Shown one piece after another: positions 1 to 8,393 of a DNA stretch of 64,000 nucleotides. Position numbers and translations under genes: made by a program. This stretch comes from Bacillus sp. FJAT-22090 (GTDB lineage Bacteria > Bacillota > Bacilli > Bacillales_A > Planococcaceae). The stretch lies in assembly GCF_007676755.1 (NCBI RefSeq), contig NZ_VEBK01000016.1, forward strand, positions 1 to 64,000, read 5' to 3'. Every line of letters starts with the position of its first letter. The stretch's first letter is position 1. The notes under the pieces are model-generated. The model worked only from the letters and a program-made list of their open reading frames with translations, was not told the origin of the DNA and ran no database searches.

Positions 1-131
1 ATTGGAGCGAAAAGGGCGGCGACTCCAGTGGGATCAAGTGAGTAAGATGAGACTTCACATCGAACGCCAAAGCGGACGGTGAAGGCTCATCACTCACCCC
101 ACGGAAAGCGTCCGCCCTGCAGCGGAAATCC
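1..131. repeat. structured dispersed intergenic repeat, copy 1
   Basis: The element opens with TTGGAGCG...GGCGGCGACTCC and closes with GGAAAGCGTCCGCC...AGCGGAAATC. Its ends form an imperfect inverted repeat (GGGCGG against CCGCCC), and an inner pair (GTGAGTAAGATGAG against CTCATCACTCAC) would extend the fold. It is far more GC-rich than its surroundings. A diverged copy lies at 22547-22673. Elements of this shape recur in intergenic spaces of Bacillales genomes; I know of no proven function. It may extend left of the window. Confidence 0.6.
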
Positions 132-228
132 TAGCGGTAACTTCCTTAAGACACATTATCCCTATAGGATACAACTCGTTGAATTACCCCCAAACCAAAT
201 CGTCTAGCATTCTATGAAAGTGAAAAAA

Positions 229-262
229 GGTATCGAGAGATAGTACTCTCGATACCTTTTTT
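229..262 (-). terminator. terminator of the catalase gene
   Basis: A perfect 11-bp stem (GGTATCGAGAG with CTCTCGATACC, 6-base loop) is flanked by A and T runs on both sides, so it can work in either direction. It lies about 40 bases after the catalase stop codon. Confidence 0.85.
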
Positions 263-299
263 AATAAGAGCCGCAAGTTGTTGCTCTATTTTCCCTATA

Positions 300-1784
300 T
301 TAGTCAGCGAAAGCTAAAGCTGCTTCTACTTCACCCCATGGAATATTTAATGCGTCTGCAACACCTTTTCCATACGCAGGGTCTGCTTTATAGCAATGCG
401 TGATATGACGAAGTTGAATATGTTTGTCAACACCGTTCATATTTCTTCCAGTGTTTTCAAATAATACTTGTTGCTGTTCAGGACTCATTAAGTTAAATAA
501 TTTTCCTGGTTGTTCGAAGTAATTATCGTCATCTTCACGGAAATTCCAGATATCTGCGGCACCATGAATTGCTAAAGCTGGATCTTTAAACTCTGGTTGT
601 GACTTCCATTGACCATACGTGTTTGGCTCATAGTGAAGAGTTCCACCTAGGTTGCCATCCGTGCGCATTGCTCCATCTCTATGGAATGAGTGTACTGGGC
701 ACTTTGGTTGGTTAACTGGAATTTGGTGATGGTTTACACCTAAACGGTAACGCTGTGCATCCCCATACGAGAACAAACGACCTTGTAGCATTTTATCAGG
801 AGAGAAACTAATACCTGGTACTACGTTAGCCGGTGTAAATGCTGCTTGTTCTACTTCAGCAAAGTAGTTATCTGGATTACGATTAAGTTCGAATTCACCA
901 ACTTCGATTAATGGGAAATCTTTTTTGTACCAAACTTTAGTTAAGTCAAATGGATTGTAAGGCATGTTACTTGCTTGTTCTTCTGTCATAACCTGAATGT
1001 ACATTTTCCATTTAGGGAAGTTACCTTGTTCAATATTTTCGAAAAGATCACGTTGGTGACTTTCACGATCTTTACCTACTAATTCTTCTGCCTCTAAATC
1101 TGTTAAATTTTCAATAGGTTGCTGTGAACGCATATGGAATTTGACCCACACACGCTCGTTTTCAGCATTGATCATACTGAATGTGTGACTACCGAAACCA
1201 TGCATATTACGGTATGTAGCAGGGATACCGCGTTCACTCATCACGATTGTTACTTGGTGAAATGCTTCTGGTAAAGAAGTCCAGAAGTCCCAGTTGTTAT
1301 TTGCATTACGCATATTTGTACGCGGATCACGTTTTACTGCATGGTTTAAATCTGGGAAATTCAGTGGGTCACGGAAAAAGAACACTGGTGTATTGTTTCC
1401 AACTAAATCCCAGTTTCCTTGCTCTGTGTAAAATCGCATAGCAAATCCACGAATGTCACGTTCTGCATCCGCAGCTCCGCGTTCACCAGCTACAGTTGAG
1501 AAACGTAGGAATATATCTGTTTCTTTTCCAACTTCTGAGAAGATCGCAGCTTTTGTATATTTAGTAATATCATTTGTAACAGTAAATTTACCATATGCTG
1601 CTGAGCCTTTTGCATGCATACGACGTTCAGGAATTACTTCTCTATCGAAGTGTGCAAGTTTTTCTAATAACCACACGTCTTGTAGTAATAGGGGACCTCT
1701 AGGGCCTGCAGACATCGAATTTTGATTGTCTACGACAGGTGCGCCCGCCGCTGTTGTTAATTTGTTGTTTTGATTTTCTGACAT
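300..1784 (-). CDS. katA: clade-3 monofunctional heme catalase
   Basis: Cytoplasmic heme enzyme that splits hydrogen peroxide into water and oxygen. The 494 residues match the usual length of small-subunit catalases. Visible active-site elements are the distal His57 in RMHAKG, the distal Asn near 130 in VGNNTPVFF, and the heme-ligating Tyr340 in [14 protein letters not shown] with Arg336. The NADPH-binding clade-3 fold is expected. The ATG is preceded by GGAGGAATT. The gene is monocistronic, followed by a strong terminator. A PerR-type control would be normal for this family, but I could not find a convincing PerR box. Confidence 0.97.
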   Translation of the reverse strand: MSENQNNKLTTAAGAPVVDNQNSMSAGPRGPLLLQDVWLLEKLAHFDREVIPERRMHAKGSAAYGKFTVTNDITKYTKAAIFSEVGKETDIFLRFSTVAGERGAADAERDIRGFAMRFYTEQGNWDLVGNNTPVFFFRDPLNFPDLNHAVKRDPRTNMRNANNNWDFWTSLPEAFHQVTIVMSERGIPATYRNMHGFGSHTFSMINAENERVWVKFHMRSQQPIENLTDLEAEELVGKDRESHQRDLFENIEQGNFPKWKMYIQVMTEEQASNMPYNPFDLTKVWYKKDFPLIEVGEFELNRNPDNYFAEVEQAAFTPANVVPGISFSPDKMLQGRLFSYGDAQRYRLGVNHHQIPVNQPKCPVHSFHRDGAMRTDGNLGGTLHYEPNTYGQWKSQPEFKDPALAIHGAADIWNFREDDDNYFEQPGKLFNLMSPEQQQVLFENTGRNMNGVDKHIQLRHITHCYKADPAYGKGVADALNIPWGEVEAALAFAD

Positions 1785-1826
1785 TAATAATTCCTCCTAG
1801 ATTAGAATTCTTATAATTCAATAATG

Positions 1827-1855
1827 ATTATATCAAAGGAAAAGAAATAATGCTA
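1827..1855 (-). promoter_or_regulatory. katA: possible katA promoter with adjoining palindrome
   Basis: On the minus strand a TATAAT at 1832-1827 lies about 45 bases before the start codon. The matching -35 (TAGCAT) is poor, as expected for an activated or derepressed promoter. A perfect 12-base palindrome CTAGAATTCTAG overlaps the -35 and AT-rich dyads follow the -10. Which, if any, binds PerR or Fur is unknown. Confidence 0.4.
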
Positions 1856-2029
1856 GAATTCTAGTGTGATTTTTTTATGATATTTATTCTAAACTATTTT
1901 AGCTTATTAGTAGACATGGGAGGAAAGTATGATTGCACCATATGATTTACTTATTGAAACTCAGATGAATAGATCAAATAAGGTAAATCTTTGTACACTT
2001 CTTTATAGGAAAGCCATTCTCAATTAATC

Positions 2030-2436
2030 AAGAAATAAATCCTCAATAATTTTCGCTATGTTTCAATTCGATACCCACGAGTGCCTTAAAAGGGTGTGCA
2101 AATTTTTCCTTCTGGAACAAGCTCGAAGTCGTCTACATATTTTTATAGGTTTGTCTAAGGCATGAATATTTTAGCCAAAATTCCTAACAGTGTATATACA
2201 TAAATAACCCCAGGTGCACGGTTTCCTACACTTGCGTAAACTACGCCTTTTTCTCTTGCTTTTGTTTAAATGTTTGGTAATATACGCTTCTTAGTTTAAA
2301 CGATTGAACATGTTATAAATATTCCTGTTTGTTTGAGATAAATAAGTTAGGGAGTATATACTACTTAAATCGTTTAAAAACTGTGTGCGACCAGCGGGTT
2401 TCCTACTTGAACGCTTCTCGTCTTTGATGCTTGCAT
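2030..2436 (-). pseudogene. decayed gene remnant divergent from the DeoR regulator
   Basis: A strong ribosome binding site (GGAGGTGG, 2454-2447) precedes an ATG at 2436 that opens a 20-codon frame (MQASKTRSVQVG..) ending at 2374. Further along the same strand, protein-like stretches appear in different frames: a 44-codon stretch (2290-2155) containing the blocks GVVYASVGNRAPGV and YTLLGILAKI, then DFELVPEGK. This looks like a gene broken by several frameshifts. I do not recognise the family. The rest of the 890-base spacer between katA and the regulator holds only the promoter elements listed separately. Confidence 0.4.
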
Positions 2437-2559
2437 AATATAGTTGCCACCTCCAATTTATAGTTCTATATTTGTATATTTTAACATATTAAAGCAAAGA
2501 TTTATCGAACTATTTTTGAAAATTCTAAACTATTTGATGATGTGAAATTGGGAAAAAGT

Positions 2560-2574
2560 TGTTCGTTATGAACA
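2560..2574. promoter_or_regulatory. upstream copy of the putative DeoR-family operator
   Basis: TGTTCGTTATGAACA is an inverted repeat with one mismatch. It shares its arms and 15-base length with the perfect dyad at 2632-2646, and centre-to-centre spacing is 72 bases. A related half-site (TTCGAACAA) sits between them at about 2587. Two spaced operators suggest repression through looping or cooperative binding. Confidence 0.5.
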
Positions 2575-2601
2575 AGTTTTGATAGTTTCGAACAAATATT
2601 A

Positions 2602-2630
2602 TTGACATTATTAGTTGAAACGGACATAAT
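2602..2630 (+). promoter_or_regulatory. sigma-A promoter of the sugar-acid operon
   Basis: TTGACA (2602-2607) is separated by 17 bases from CATAAT (2625-2630). This is a near-consensus vegetative promoter about 45 bases before the regulator's start codon, flanked by the two operator copies. Confidence 0.7.
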
Positions 2631-2631
2631 A

Positions 2632-2646
2632 TGTTCATAGTGAACA
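2632..2646. promoter_or_regulatory. promoter-proximal operator
   Basis: TGTTCATAGTGAACA is a perfect inverted repeat with 6-base arms and a 3-base spacer. It begins one base after the -10 hexamer, so it covers the expected transcription start. The likely ligand is the DeoR-family protein encoded immediately downstream (autoregulation). Confidence 0.6.
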
Positions 2647-2674
2647 CGCTTTCAAAGATTGAAAGGATGATCTT

Positions 2675-3436
2675 ATGACACCTACTTTACGAAAGAAACG
2701 AATTTTAGAAGAGCTCTTGGAAAATGGAAAAGTGGAGATTTTAGATTTAGTTGATTTATTGGAAGTATCCGCAATGACCGTTCGCCGTGATTTAGATGAA
2801 TTAGAAAAACAGAAGAAACTTATAAGAACACATGGTGGTGCAACAATTCCACAAGCAATTATTGCAGAACGAAGCTATAGTGAAAAGATTTCAGAAGCAC
2901 ATTTGCAAAAAGTTGAAATTGCGGAAATTGCAGTTAGCCTAGTAAAAGATGGCATGAGAATATTATTAGACTCTGGAACTACCACGCTTGAAATTGCAAG
3001 ACGTTTAAAATCAAGAAAAAATTTGACAATAGTCACTAATGATATAAAAATTGCTGCCGAATTGATAGACAGTCAATTAGAGGTGATTTTATTGGGTGGT
3101 AAAGTACAAAATAATGTTGGGGCAGTTTTCGGTTCCTATGCAGAAAAAATGTTAAAAGACATACATGTAGACATATTATTTCTTGGAGCTCATGCAGTAC
3201 ATTCGACGTTAGGGATAATGTCTGCCACATTTGAAAAAGCTGCTATAAAAAAAGAGATGATTGTCGCAAGTGAAAGTGTGTATTTAACTGTAGATGCTCA
3301 AAAGTTTGAAAAAAAAGCATTTGCTAAAATAGCGGATGTGGATTCAATAACTGGGATTATTACAGATCAAACAATGTCCAATGATTTACTGGAAATTTAC
3401 GGAGAAATGTCTACCTTTATAAAGGGAGTGAAGTAG
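2675..3436 (+). CDS. DeoR/GlpR-family transcriptional regulator
   Basis: 253 residues, the usual size for the family. Residues 1-57 form the N-terminal winged helix-turn-helix, with the family signature EVSAMTVRRDLDELE. The C-terminal DeoR sensor domain (about 75-235) has the phosphosugar-binding signature LLDSGTTTLEIA. Such proteins usually repress catabolic operons and release DNA when a phosphorylated sugar binds. It is the first gene of the operon: its stop codon overlaps the GTG of the kinase gene by one base. The ATG follows GAAAGGATG. Confidence 0.93.
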   Translation: MTPTLRKKRILEELLENGKVEILDLVDLLEVSAMTVRRDLDELEKQKKLIRTHGGATIPQAIIAERSYSEKISEAHLQKVEIAEIAVSLVKDGMRILLDSGTTTLEIARRLKSRKNLTIVTNDIKIAAELIDSQLEVILLGGKVQNNVGAVFGSYAEKMLKDIHVDILFLGAHAVHSTLGIMSATFEKAAIKKEMIVASESVYLTVDAQKFEKKAFAKIADVDSITGIITDQTMSNDLLEIYGEMSTFIKGVK

Positions 3437-4737
3437 TGAAAATTGGAGTTATTGCGGACGATTTAACAGGGGCAAATGCTACTGGAGTTCGTCTTTTAAA
3501 GAATGGTTTTTCAAGTGCAACTGTTGTATTTGACGGGGAAGTTCCGACTAATGGTGACTTCACTGCAATTGGTATAGATACCGATAGCAGATATTGCACC
3601 ACATCCGTAGCAGAAACCCGTGTTCTCAAAGCCTATGAGCAGCTTTCTACTTGGGGGGCTAGTGTGATTGCAAAGCGTATTGACAGCACTGTTCGTGGAA
3701 ACCTTGGAGTAGAAACAGATGTTTTATTGACAGCTATGGGAAGAAATAGCGTAGCGGTTGTAGTAGCATCCTTTCCTGATTCCGGTCGCGTTGTTTCAGG
3801 TGGATATTTATTGGTAGATGGAGTCCCCGTGGAGGCAACTGATGTAGCAAAAGATCCGATGAATCCAATAACGAAGTCACATGTTCCAACTATGATGGAA
3901 GAACAAAGTAGTTATTCGGTTTCTCATATTGGACTTGGAAAAGTATTAAAAGGGAAAGATGCAATCCAATTAGAACTAATGCGCCAAATTGAAAATGGAA
4001 GCCGAATAATTGTTATAGATGCGGTCACTAACGAAGAAATCGACTGTATCTCGGAAGCAATGGTTTCAATAGAAGGAATTTGTTTTGTTCCAGTAGATCC
4101 AGGACCCTTAACCGCCTCATATGGTCGTATGAAAGCACATCAAAATGTTCAAACGAATAAATTTATTGTTACAGTGGGTAGTATTACTCCTTTAACAGGG
4201 AGACAGCTTAACTATTTAATTGATAAGAAAGCTGCCCAGCCTGTTTACGTTCATACGAAAGCCCTTGCTTCTATTACCCATACATGGGAAGAAGAAATTG
4301 AACGTGCAACAAAAGAAGCTTTAATTAAATTGGAAGATCAAGAAATGCTAATTATTACGACATATTCCCCTGGGACTGAAAAGTTAGATTTAACCGAAAT
4401 TGCAAACCGTGAGGGCGTCACTGAGGAAAAACTGGCAAAACGAATTACTGAAGGACTTGCTAGGGTGACGAATAGTGTTGTACAGCAAACGGAACATACT
4501 ATTGATGGTACGTTCTCGAGCGGAGGAGACGTTACTGCCGCGTTATGTGCAGTAAGTGAAGCAGAAGCAATTGGCTTGCAAGATGAAGTACTTCCCCGAG
4601 CTGCTTATGGTCATTTCATCGGTGGAACATTTGATGGAATTCCTGTCATAACAAAAGGTGGTACGGTAGGAGATAAATATTCTATCTATAAATGTGTAAG
4701 ATTTTTAACGAATAAAAAAGTAGAAGGAAGTGTATAG
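3436..4737 (+). CDS. four-carbon acid sugar kinase (YgbK/OtnK/DtnK type)
   Basis: ATP-dependent kinase of the DUF1537 family, which phosphorylates four-carbon sugar acids such as D-threonate, D-erythronate or L-threonate. The N-terminal signature IADDLTGANATG (residues 5-16) and the C-terminal nucleotide-binding block TFSSGGDVTAALC are both present, and 433 residues is full length. It starts with GTG overlapping the regulator stop codon. Together with the PdxA2-type gene that follows, it fits the described route acid -> 4-phosphate -> oxidative decarboxylation to dihydroxyacetone phosphate. The exact substrate cannot be read from sequence. Confidence 0.92.
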   Translation: MKIGVIADDLTGANATGVRLLKNGFSSATVVFDGEVPTNGDFTAIGIDTDSRYCTTSVAETRVLKAYEQLSTWGASVIAKRIDSTVRGNLGVETDVLLTAMGRNSVAVVVASFPDSGRVVSGGYLLVDGVPVEATDVAKDPMNPITKSHVPTMMEEQSSYSVSHIGLGKVLKGKDAIQLELMRQIENGSRIIVIDAVTNEEIDCISEAMVSIEGICFVPVDPGPLTASYGRMKAHQNVQTNKFIVTVGSITPLTGRQLNYLIDKKAAQPVYVHTKALASITHTWEEEIERATKEALIKLEDQEMLIITTYSPGTEKLDLTEIANREGVTEEKLAKRITEGLARVTNSVVQQTEHTIDGTFSSGGDVTAALCAVSEAEAIGLQDEVLPRAAYGHFIGGTFDGIPVITKGGTVGDKYSIYKCVRFLTNKKVEGSV

Positions 4738-4740
4738 GAT

Positions 4741-5754
4741 ATGACAACAGTAAGAGAAATTATAGCGATTCCTATGGGAGATGCGGCAGGCATTGGTCCA
4801 GAAATCACAGTGAAATCATTAGCAAAAGAAGAATTATACAGTATGTGTAAACCGTTAGTAGTAGGGGATGCAAATATACTTCGTAAAGCGATAGAAGTAA
4901 CCGAAGCAAATTTACAAGTTAATACAGTAGAAGCTCCTTCAGATGGTCTTTATGAATTTGGGACAATTGACATAATCGACCTTGCAAATATTGATATGGA
5001 TGCTTTTGTACCAGGGCAAGTATCTGCACAAAATGGTCAAGCAGCATTTGAATTTATTAAACGTTCTGTTGAATTAGCGATGACAGGGGATGTGAAAGCA
5101 ATTGCAACTACACCTATTAACAAGGAATCGTTGAAAGCAGCGAAAGTACCCTATATCGGTCATACAGAAATGTTAGAAGATCTAGGAGGAGCACCAGATC
5201 CATTAACTATGTTCCAAGTAAATAGTATGCGCATTTTCTTCTTAACTCGTCACGTTTCCGTTGCGGAAGCCATTAAGCAAATGACAAAAGAGCGAGTGCA
5301 TGATTACTTGATACGTTGTGATCAAGCACTTCAACGTTTAGGGGTCGAAAATCGTAAACTTGCGGTTGCTGGACTAAACCCACATGCGGGAGAAGGCGGT
5401 CTATTTGGTAATGAAGAAGTAGAAGAGATAAAACCAGGCGTTGAATTAGCAAAGGCCTCTGGAATTGATGCATATGGTCCTGTTCCAGCGGACTCCGTAT
5501 TTTTCCAAGCATTAAACGGAAAATACGATGCAGTGCTTTCTTTGTATCACGACCAAGGTCATATAGCTGCGAAAATGACTGATTTCCACCGTACGATTTC
5601 CATCACAAATGGTTTACCATTCTTACGTACTTCAGTTGATCATGGTACAGCGTTTGATATCGCATGGAAAAATATTGCGTCTGAAGTAAGCATGTACGAG
5701 TGTATTAAACTTGCAGCAGAATATGCTCCAAAATTCACACGCGAATCATTGTAA
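4741..5754 (+). CDS. PdxA2-type 4-phospho-threonate/erythronate dehydrogenase
   Basis: NAD-dependent, metal-dependent oxidoreductase of the PdxA family. The three metal-binding histidines of PdxA align with H171, H215 (NPHAGEGG) and H270 (YHDQGHI), and a substrate-phosphate-binding GHTE motif lies at 140-143. At 337 residues it is complete. It begins 3 bases after the kinase stop codon. Its operon position beside a YgbK-type kinase, not a vitamin B6 gene, argues for a catabolic PdxA2 role acting on the kinase product and yielding dihydroxyacetone phosphate and CO2. Confidence 0.9.
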   Translation: MTTVREIIAIPMGDAAGIGPEITVKSLAKEELYSMCKPLVVGDANILRKAIEVTEANLQVNTVEAPSDGLYEFGTIDIIDLANIDMDAFVPGQVSAQNGQAAFEFIKRSVELAMTGDVKAIATTPINKESLKAAKVPYIGHTEMLEDLGGAPDPLTMFQVNSMRIFFLTRHVSVAEAIKQMTKERVHDYLIRCDQALQRLGVENRKLAVAGLNPHAGEGGLFGNEEVEEIKPGVELAKASGIDAYGPVPADSVFFQALNGKYDAVLSLYHDQGHIAAKMTDFHRTISITNGLPFLRTSVDHGTAFDIAWKNIASEVSMYECIKLAAEYAPKFTRESL

Positions 5755-5774
5755 ATAATTGAGGAGGGGAGCAA

Positions 5775-7199
5775 TTGCTTTCCTTCTTTCTTAAAAAAGA
5801 GGATGAAAGGGGTTTCATGGGAATGACATTAGAAATGCAAATGTTACTTGGCTTGGCGATTGGTATCACCGTTCTTATTTTACTAGTATTAAAGACAAAA
5901 ATTCATGCGTTTTTAGCACTTATCATTGCAGCATCTATTACAGGATTAGTTGGAGGTATGGAGCCTTTAAAAGTGGTAAATTCCATTTCTACTGGTTTTG
6001 GGAATACCCTTGCTTCTATTGGAATTGTAGTAGGTTTAGGGGTTATGATGGGGCGTATTCTAGAAGTAACCGGTGCAGCTGAGAAACTAGCTTACTCTTT
6101 AATACGTCTCGTAGGAAAGAGAAAAGAAGAGTGGGCTATGGCGATTGCCGGATATATCGTTTCTATTCCGATATTTGTAGATTCTGCTTTTGTTATATTA
6201 AATCCATTAGTAAAATCGTTATCACGTAAAACAGGTAAATCAGTTGTTACATTAGGGGTAGCACTTGCGGTCGGTTTGGCTGTGACTCATCACGCAGTAC
6301 CACCAACCCCGGGACCATTAGGGGTTGCAGGGATTTTTGGCGTAGATATTGGGGAAATGATTTTCTGGGGTCTAATTTTCGGTATTCCGATCGTAATTGT
6401 TGGTGTTTTGTACGCGCAATGGATTGGGAAACGAATTTATCAAGTGCCAGAAGAGGATGGAGAAGGTTTTGTACGTAAAGATTCTTCTGAAATGATTTAT
6501 AACGACTTTTTAGCGGTATCAGCTGATCGAGAAAAAGAATTGCCGTCACTTTTTCTTTCTTTTTTCCCTATTTTATTACCAATCATATTAATATTTTTAA
6601 ATACAACATTAACTGCATTAGAAGTTACTGGTGGGGTTTGGGACTATGTATTATTTCTAGGTCAACCAATTATTGCATTGGCGCTTGGATTAGTTGCCGC
6701 AATATATGGCTTGGCAAATCGTATGAAGCGTGAAGAAGCACTGGAAAGAATGGAAGAAGGAATGACTACTGCTGGTATTATATTATTAGTAACTGGTGCC
6801 GGAGGTGCTTTAGGTACTGTATTACGAGAAAGTGGCACTGGCGATTATTTAGCAGAGATTATCGCAGGATTACCTTTACCAGCCGTTTTAGTACCTTTCT
6901 TTATTGCATCAATCGTTCGTCTGATTCAAGGTAGCGGAACAGTTGCGATGATCACTGCCGCTTCTATTTCGGCTCCTATACTTGCGAATTTAGATGTAAA
7001 CTTAGCGCTTGCAGCGCAAGCAGCCGCACTTGGTGCTATGTTATTCTCTTATTTTAACGATTCTTTGTTCTGGGTAGTAAATCGTATGCTAGGAATTACA
7101 AAGTTAAAAGAACAAATCTTAGTTTGGTCCGTACCAACTACTCTTGCTTGGTTTACTGCGATGATCATGTTGATCATTGCCAATGCGATTGTCGGATAA
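5775..7199 (+). CDS. GntP-family sugar-acid:proton symporter
   Basis: Polytopic membrane protein with about 12 hydrophobic segments and GntP-type blocks such as HHAVPPTPGPLGVAGIFG and GSGTVAMITAASI. The family takes up gluconate and related aldonic acids; here the cargo should be the four-carbon acid used by the preceding enzymes. Two starts are possible: TTG at 5775 after GAGGAGGGGAG, or ATG at 5817 after AAAGGGG, which would remove 14 residues. The shorter form begins closer to the first membrane helix. It is the last gene of the DeoR operon, with a strong terminator 120 bases later. Confidence 0.93.
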   Translation: MLSFFLKKEDERGFMGMTLEMQMLLGLAIGITVLILLVLKTKIHAFLALIIAASITGLVGGMEPLKVVNSISTGFGNTLASIGIVVGLGVMMGRILEVTGAAEKLAYSLIRLVGKRKEEWAMAIAGYIVSIPIFVDSAFVILNPLVKSLSRKTGKSVVTLGVALAVGLAVTHHAVPPTPGPLGVAGIFGVDIGEMIFWGLIFGIPIVIVGVLYAQWIGKRIYQVPEEDGEGFVRKDSSEMIYNDFLAVSADREKELPSLFLSFFPILLPIILIFLNTTLTALEVTGGVWDYVLFLGQPIIALALGLVAAIYGLANRMKREEALERMEEGMTTAGIILLVTGAGGALGTVLRESGTGDYLAEIIAGLPLPAVLVPFFIASIVRLIQGSGTVAMITAASISAPILANLDVNLALAAQAAALGAMLFSYFNDSLFWVVNRMLGITKLKEQILVWSVPTTLAWFTAMIMLIIANAIVG

Positions 7200-7316
7200 A
7201 ACTTAATAAACAGAGGGAATTGCTTAGAAAGCGCCAACGCCCTTTAAGAACAGAACCAATAGCTATCGTTTTCGAAGTACTTGGGAACACTTATGCTATA
7301 TGATAACCGATTTTTA

Positions 7317-7362
7317 AGAGATGTTGATCATGACTGACCTCATGATCAACATCTCTTTTTTC
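7317..7362 (+). terminator. terminator of the sugar-acid operon
   Basis: A perfect 17-bp stem (AGAGATGTTGATCATGA with its complement, 6-base loop) is followed by TTTTT. Confidence 0.92.
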
Positions 7363-7479
7363 GGTAATTTTCTGGCGGTTGTTTGACCGTTGCCTTTCTA
7401 CAACTTTAGGAACAGGTTTCGTACGTGTTTGTGTAAGGAAAGAAAAGAAAAGAAAAGATACTTCCTAATGCATCGAGTA

Positions 7480-7507
7480 AGCTCCCGAAATTGCAATTTC
7501 GGGAGCT
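7480..7507. repeat. perfect 28-base palindrome
   Basis: AGCTCCCGAAATTG is followed directly by its exact reverse complement, with no loop and no T run, so it is not a standard terminator. A purine run of AAAG units (about 7437-7457) precedes it. The 612-base spacer 7200-7811 otherwise holds only the operon terminator and no recognisable gene. Confidence 0.5.
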
Positions 7508-7811
7508 ATTACGCCTTTTTGATTGGTAAAAAAAGTGTCGGGAAACCGGTGTTTTTGGGACATTTTTATGTACGTTTATCTTTTAATTGATTGTTTTACA
7601 GTTCGAGGACTGCATTTTCTATATAGTGACACATTTATTAGTTGAGTCCGATTTAATGGCGTAATTTGAATCACAAGAATAAATAAGGGACTTGTAGTGC
7701 GAAATTCGGGAAGGATCGGATCAAAGCTACCAAAGGCCAAAATCAAATCTTAAAATCCCATACATATTAAGTGTATTTTAATATTATAAATACAAAGGGG
7801 TAAGGAGGGAG

Positions 7812-8255
7812 TTGAACAGTAAATTGGCGCAAAACAAAAAAAGCAGTGAAGTCTTATGTGCAGCAATGGAAGAATTGAAATTTTTTCAAGATTTAATAAT
7901 GGATTGCCCGACCAAATATCATGGTAATTTACTAGCAAAAATTGTTGGCTGTGATACTATTCCTTTCTTCTTAATAACCAAAAAAGGTGATCTATTAAGT
8001 GAGATTAATATAAAAGAACAATATACTACAAATTATTTTAGAGTTGAATCTATCGACTGTGATATGTGCCTAATAACTATTTCCTTACTAAAACCGTTAG
8101 ATATTGAGGGGAAATATACTGATTCGATTTGTGATGTCTTTCGTTTAGAAAAAAGCACCGTCTGCAAAGTGATTGATTTGTCTCAAATAGGTGCAATTCA
8201 ACTTTTGGATATTGGATTGTTAAAAAGAAATATCATTATTGAACCGAAGTGGTAA
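7812..8255 (+). CDS. CotY/CotZ-family spore coat protein
   Basis: Likely structural protein of the outer spore coat or crust. The order of conserved blocks resembles Bacillus CotZ from memory: a CPTKYHGNLL segment, DTIPFFLITKKGD, FRVESIDCDMCLITISLL, and a C-terminal CDVFRLEKSTVCKVIDL..GAIQLL region. Five cysteines could support the disulfide cross-linking typical of the family. At 147 residues it matches CotZ size. The TTG at 7812 follows AAGGAGGGA closely; TTG 7824 is an alternative. CATACATA at 7759-7766 resembles a sigma-E -10 element but lacks a clear -35. It precedes the ligase cluster on the same strand, separated by a terminator. Confidence 0.8.
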   Translation: MNSKLAQNKKSSEVLCAAMEELKFFQDLIMDCPTKYHGNLLAKIVGCDTIPFFLITKKGDLLSEINIKEQYTTNYFRVESIDCDMCLITISLLKPLDIEGKYTDSICDVFRLEKSTVCKVIDLSQIGAIQLLDIGLLKRNIIIEPKW

Positions 8256-8259
8256 TACT

Positions 8260-8293
8260 AACTTCCCTAGTTGATTATTAGGGAGTTTTTTTA
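8260..8293 (+). terminator. terminator after the CotZ-like gene
   Basis: An AACTTCCCTA/TAGGGAGTT stem with one bulge is followed by seven T residues just after the stop codon. Confidence 0.8.
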
Positions 8294-8393
8294 TTAACCA
8301 AAGTTTAGTGCTATTGAACATTTGTCCATGTTCAAAACAGATGGAGTGAATTTAATAGAATATATGATTACAAGAATAAAAGGAGTGTGTGAA

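Noticed and set aside
1801-1832. PerR box for the catalase gene
   Set aside because: The AT-rich dyads have the wrong half-site spacing (14 instead of 15 bases) and match only part of the consensus.
7430-7457. AAAG-type simple repeat as a phase-variation tract
   Set aside because: It is not inside a gene or promoter that I can identify, and it has only about four imperfect units.
8322-8393. 24-codon N-terminal extension of the ATP-grasp-Mur fusion
   Set aside because: No binding site upstream of 8322, whereas AAAGGAGTG precedes ATG 8394 and the YheC/D family begins there.
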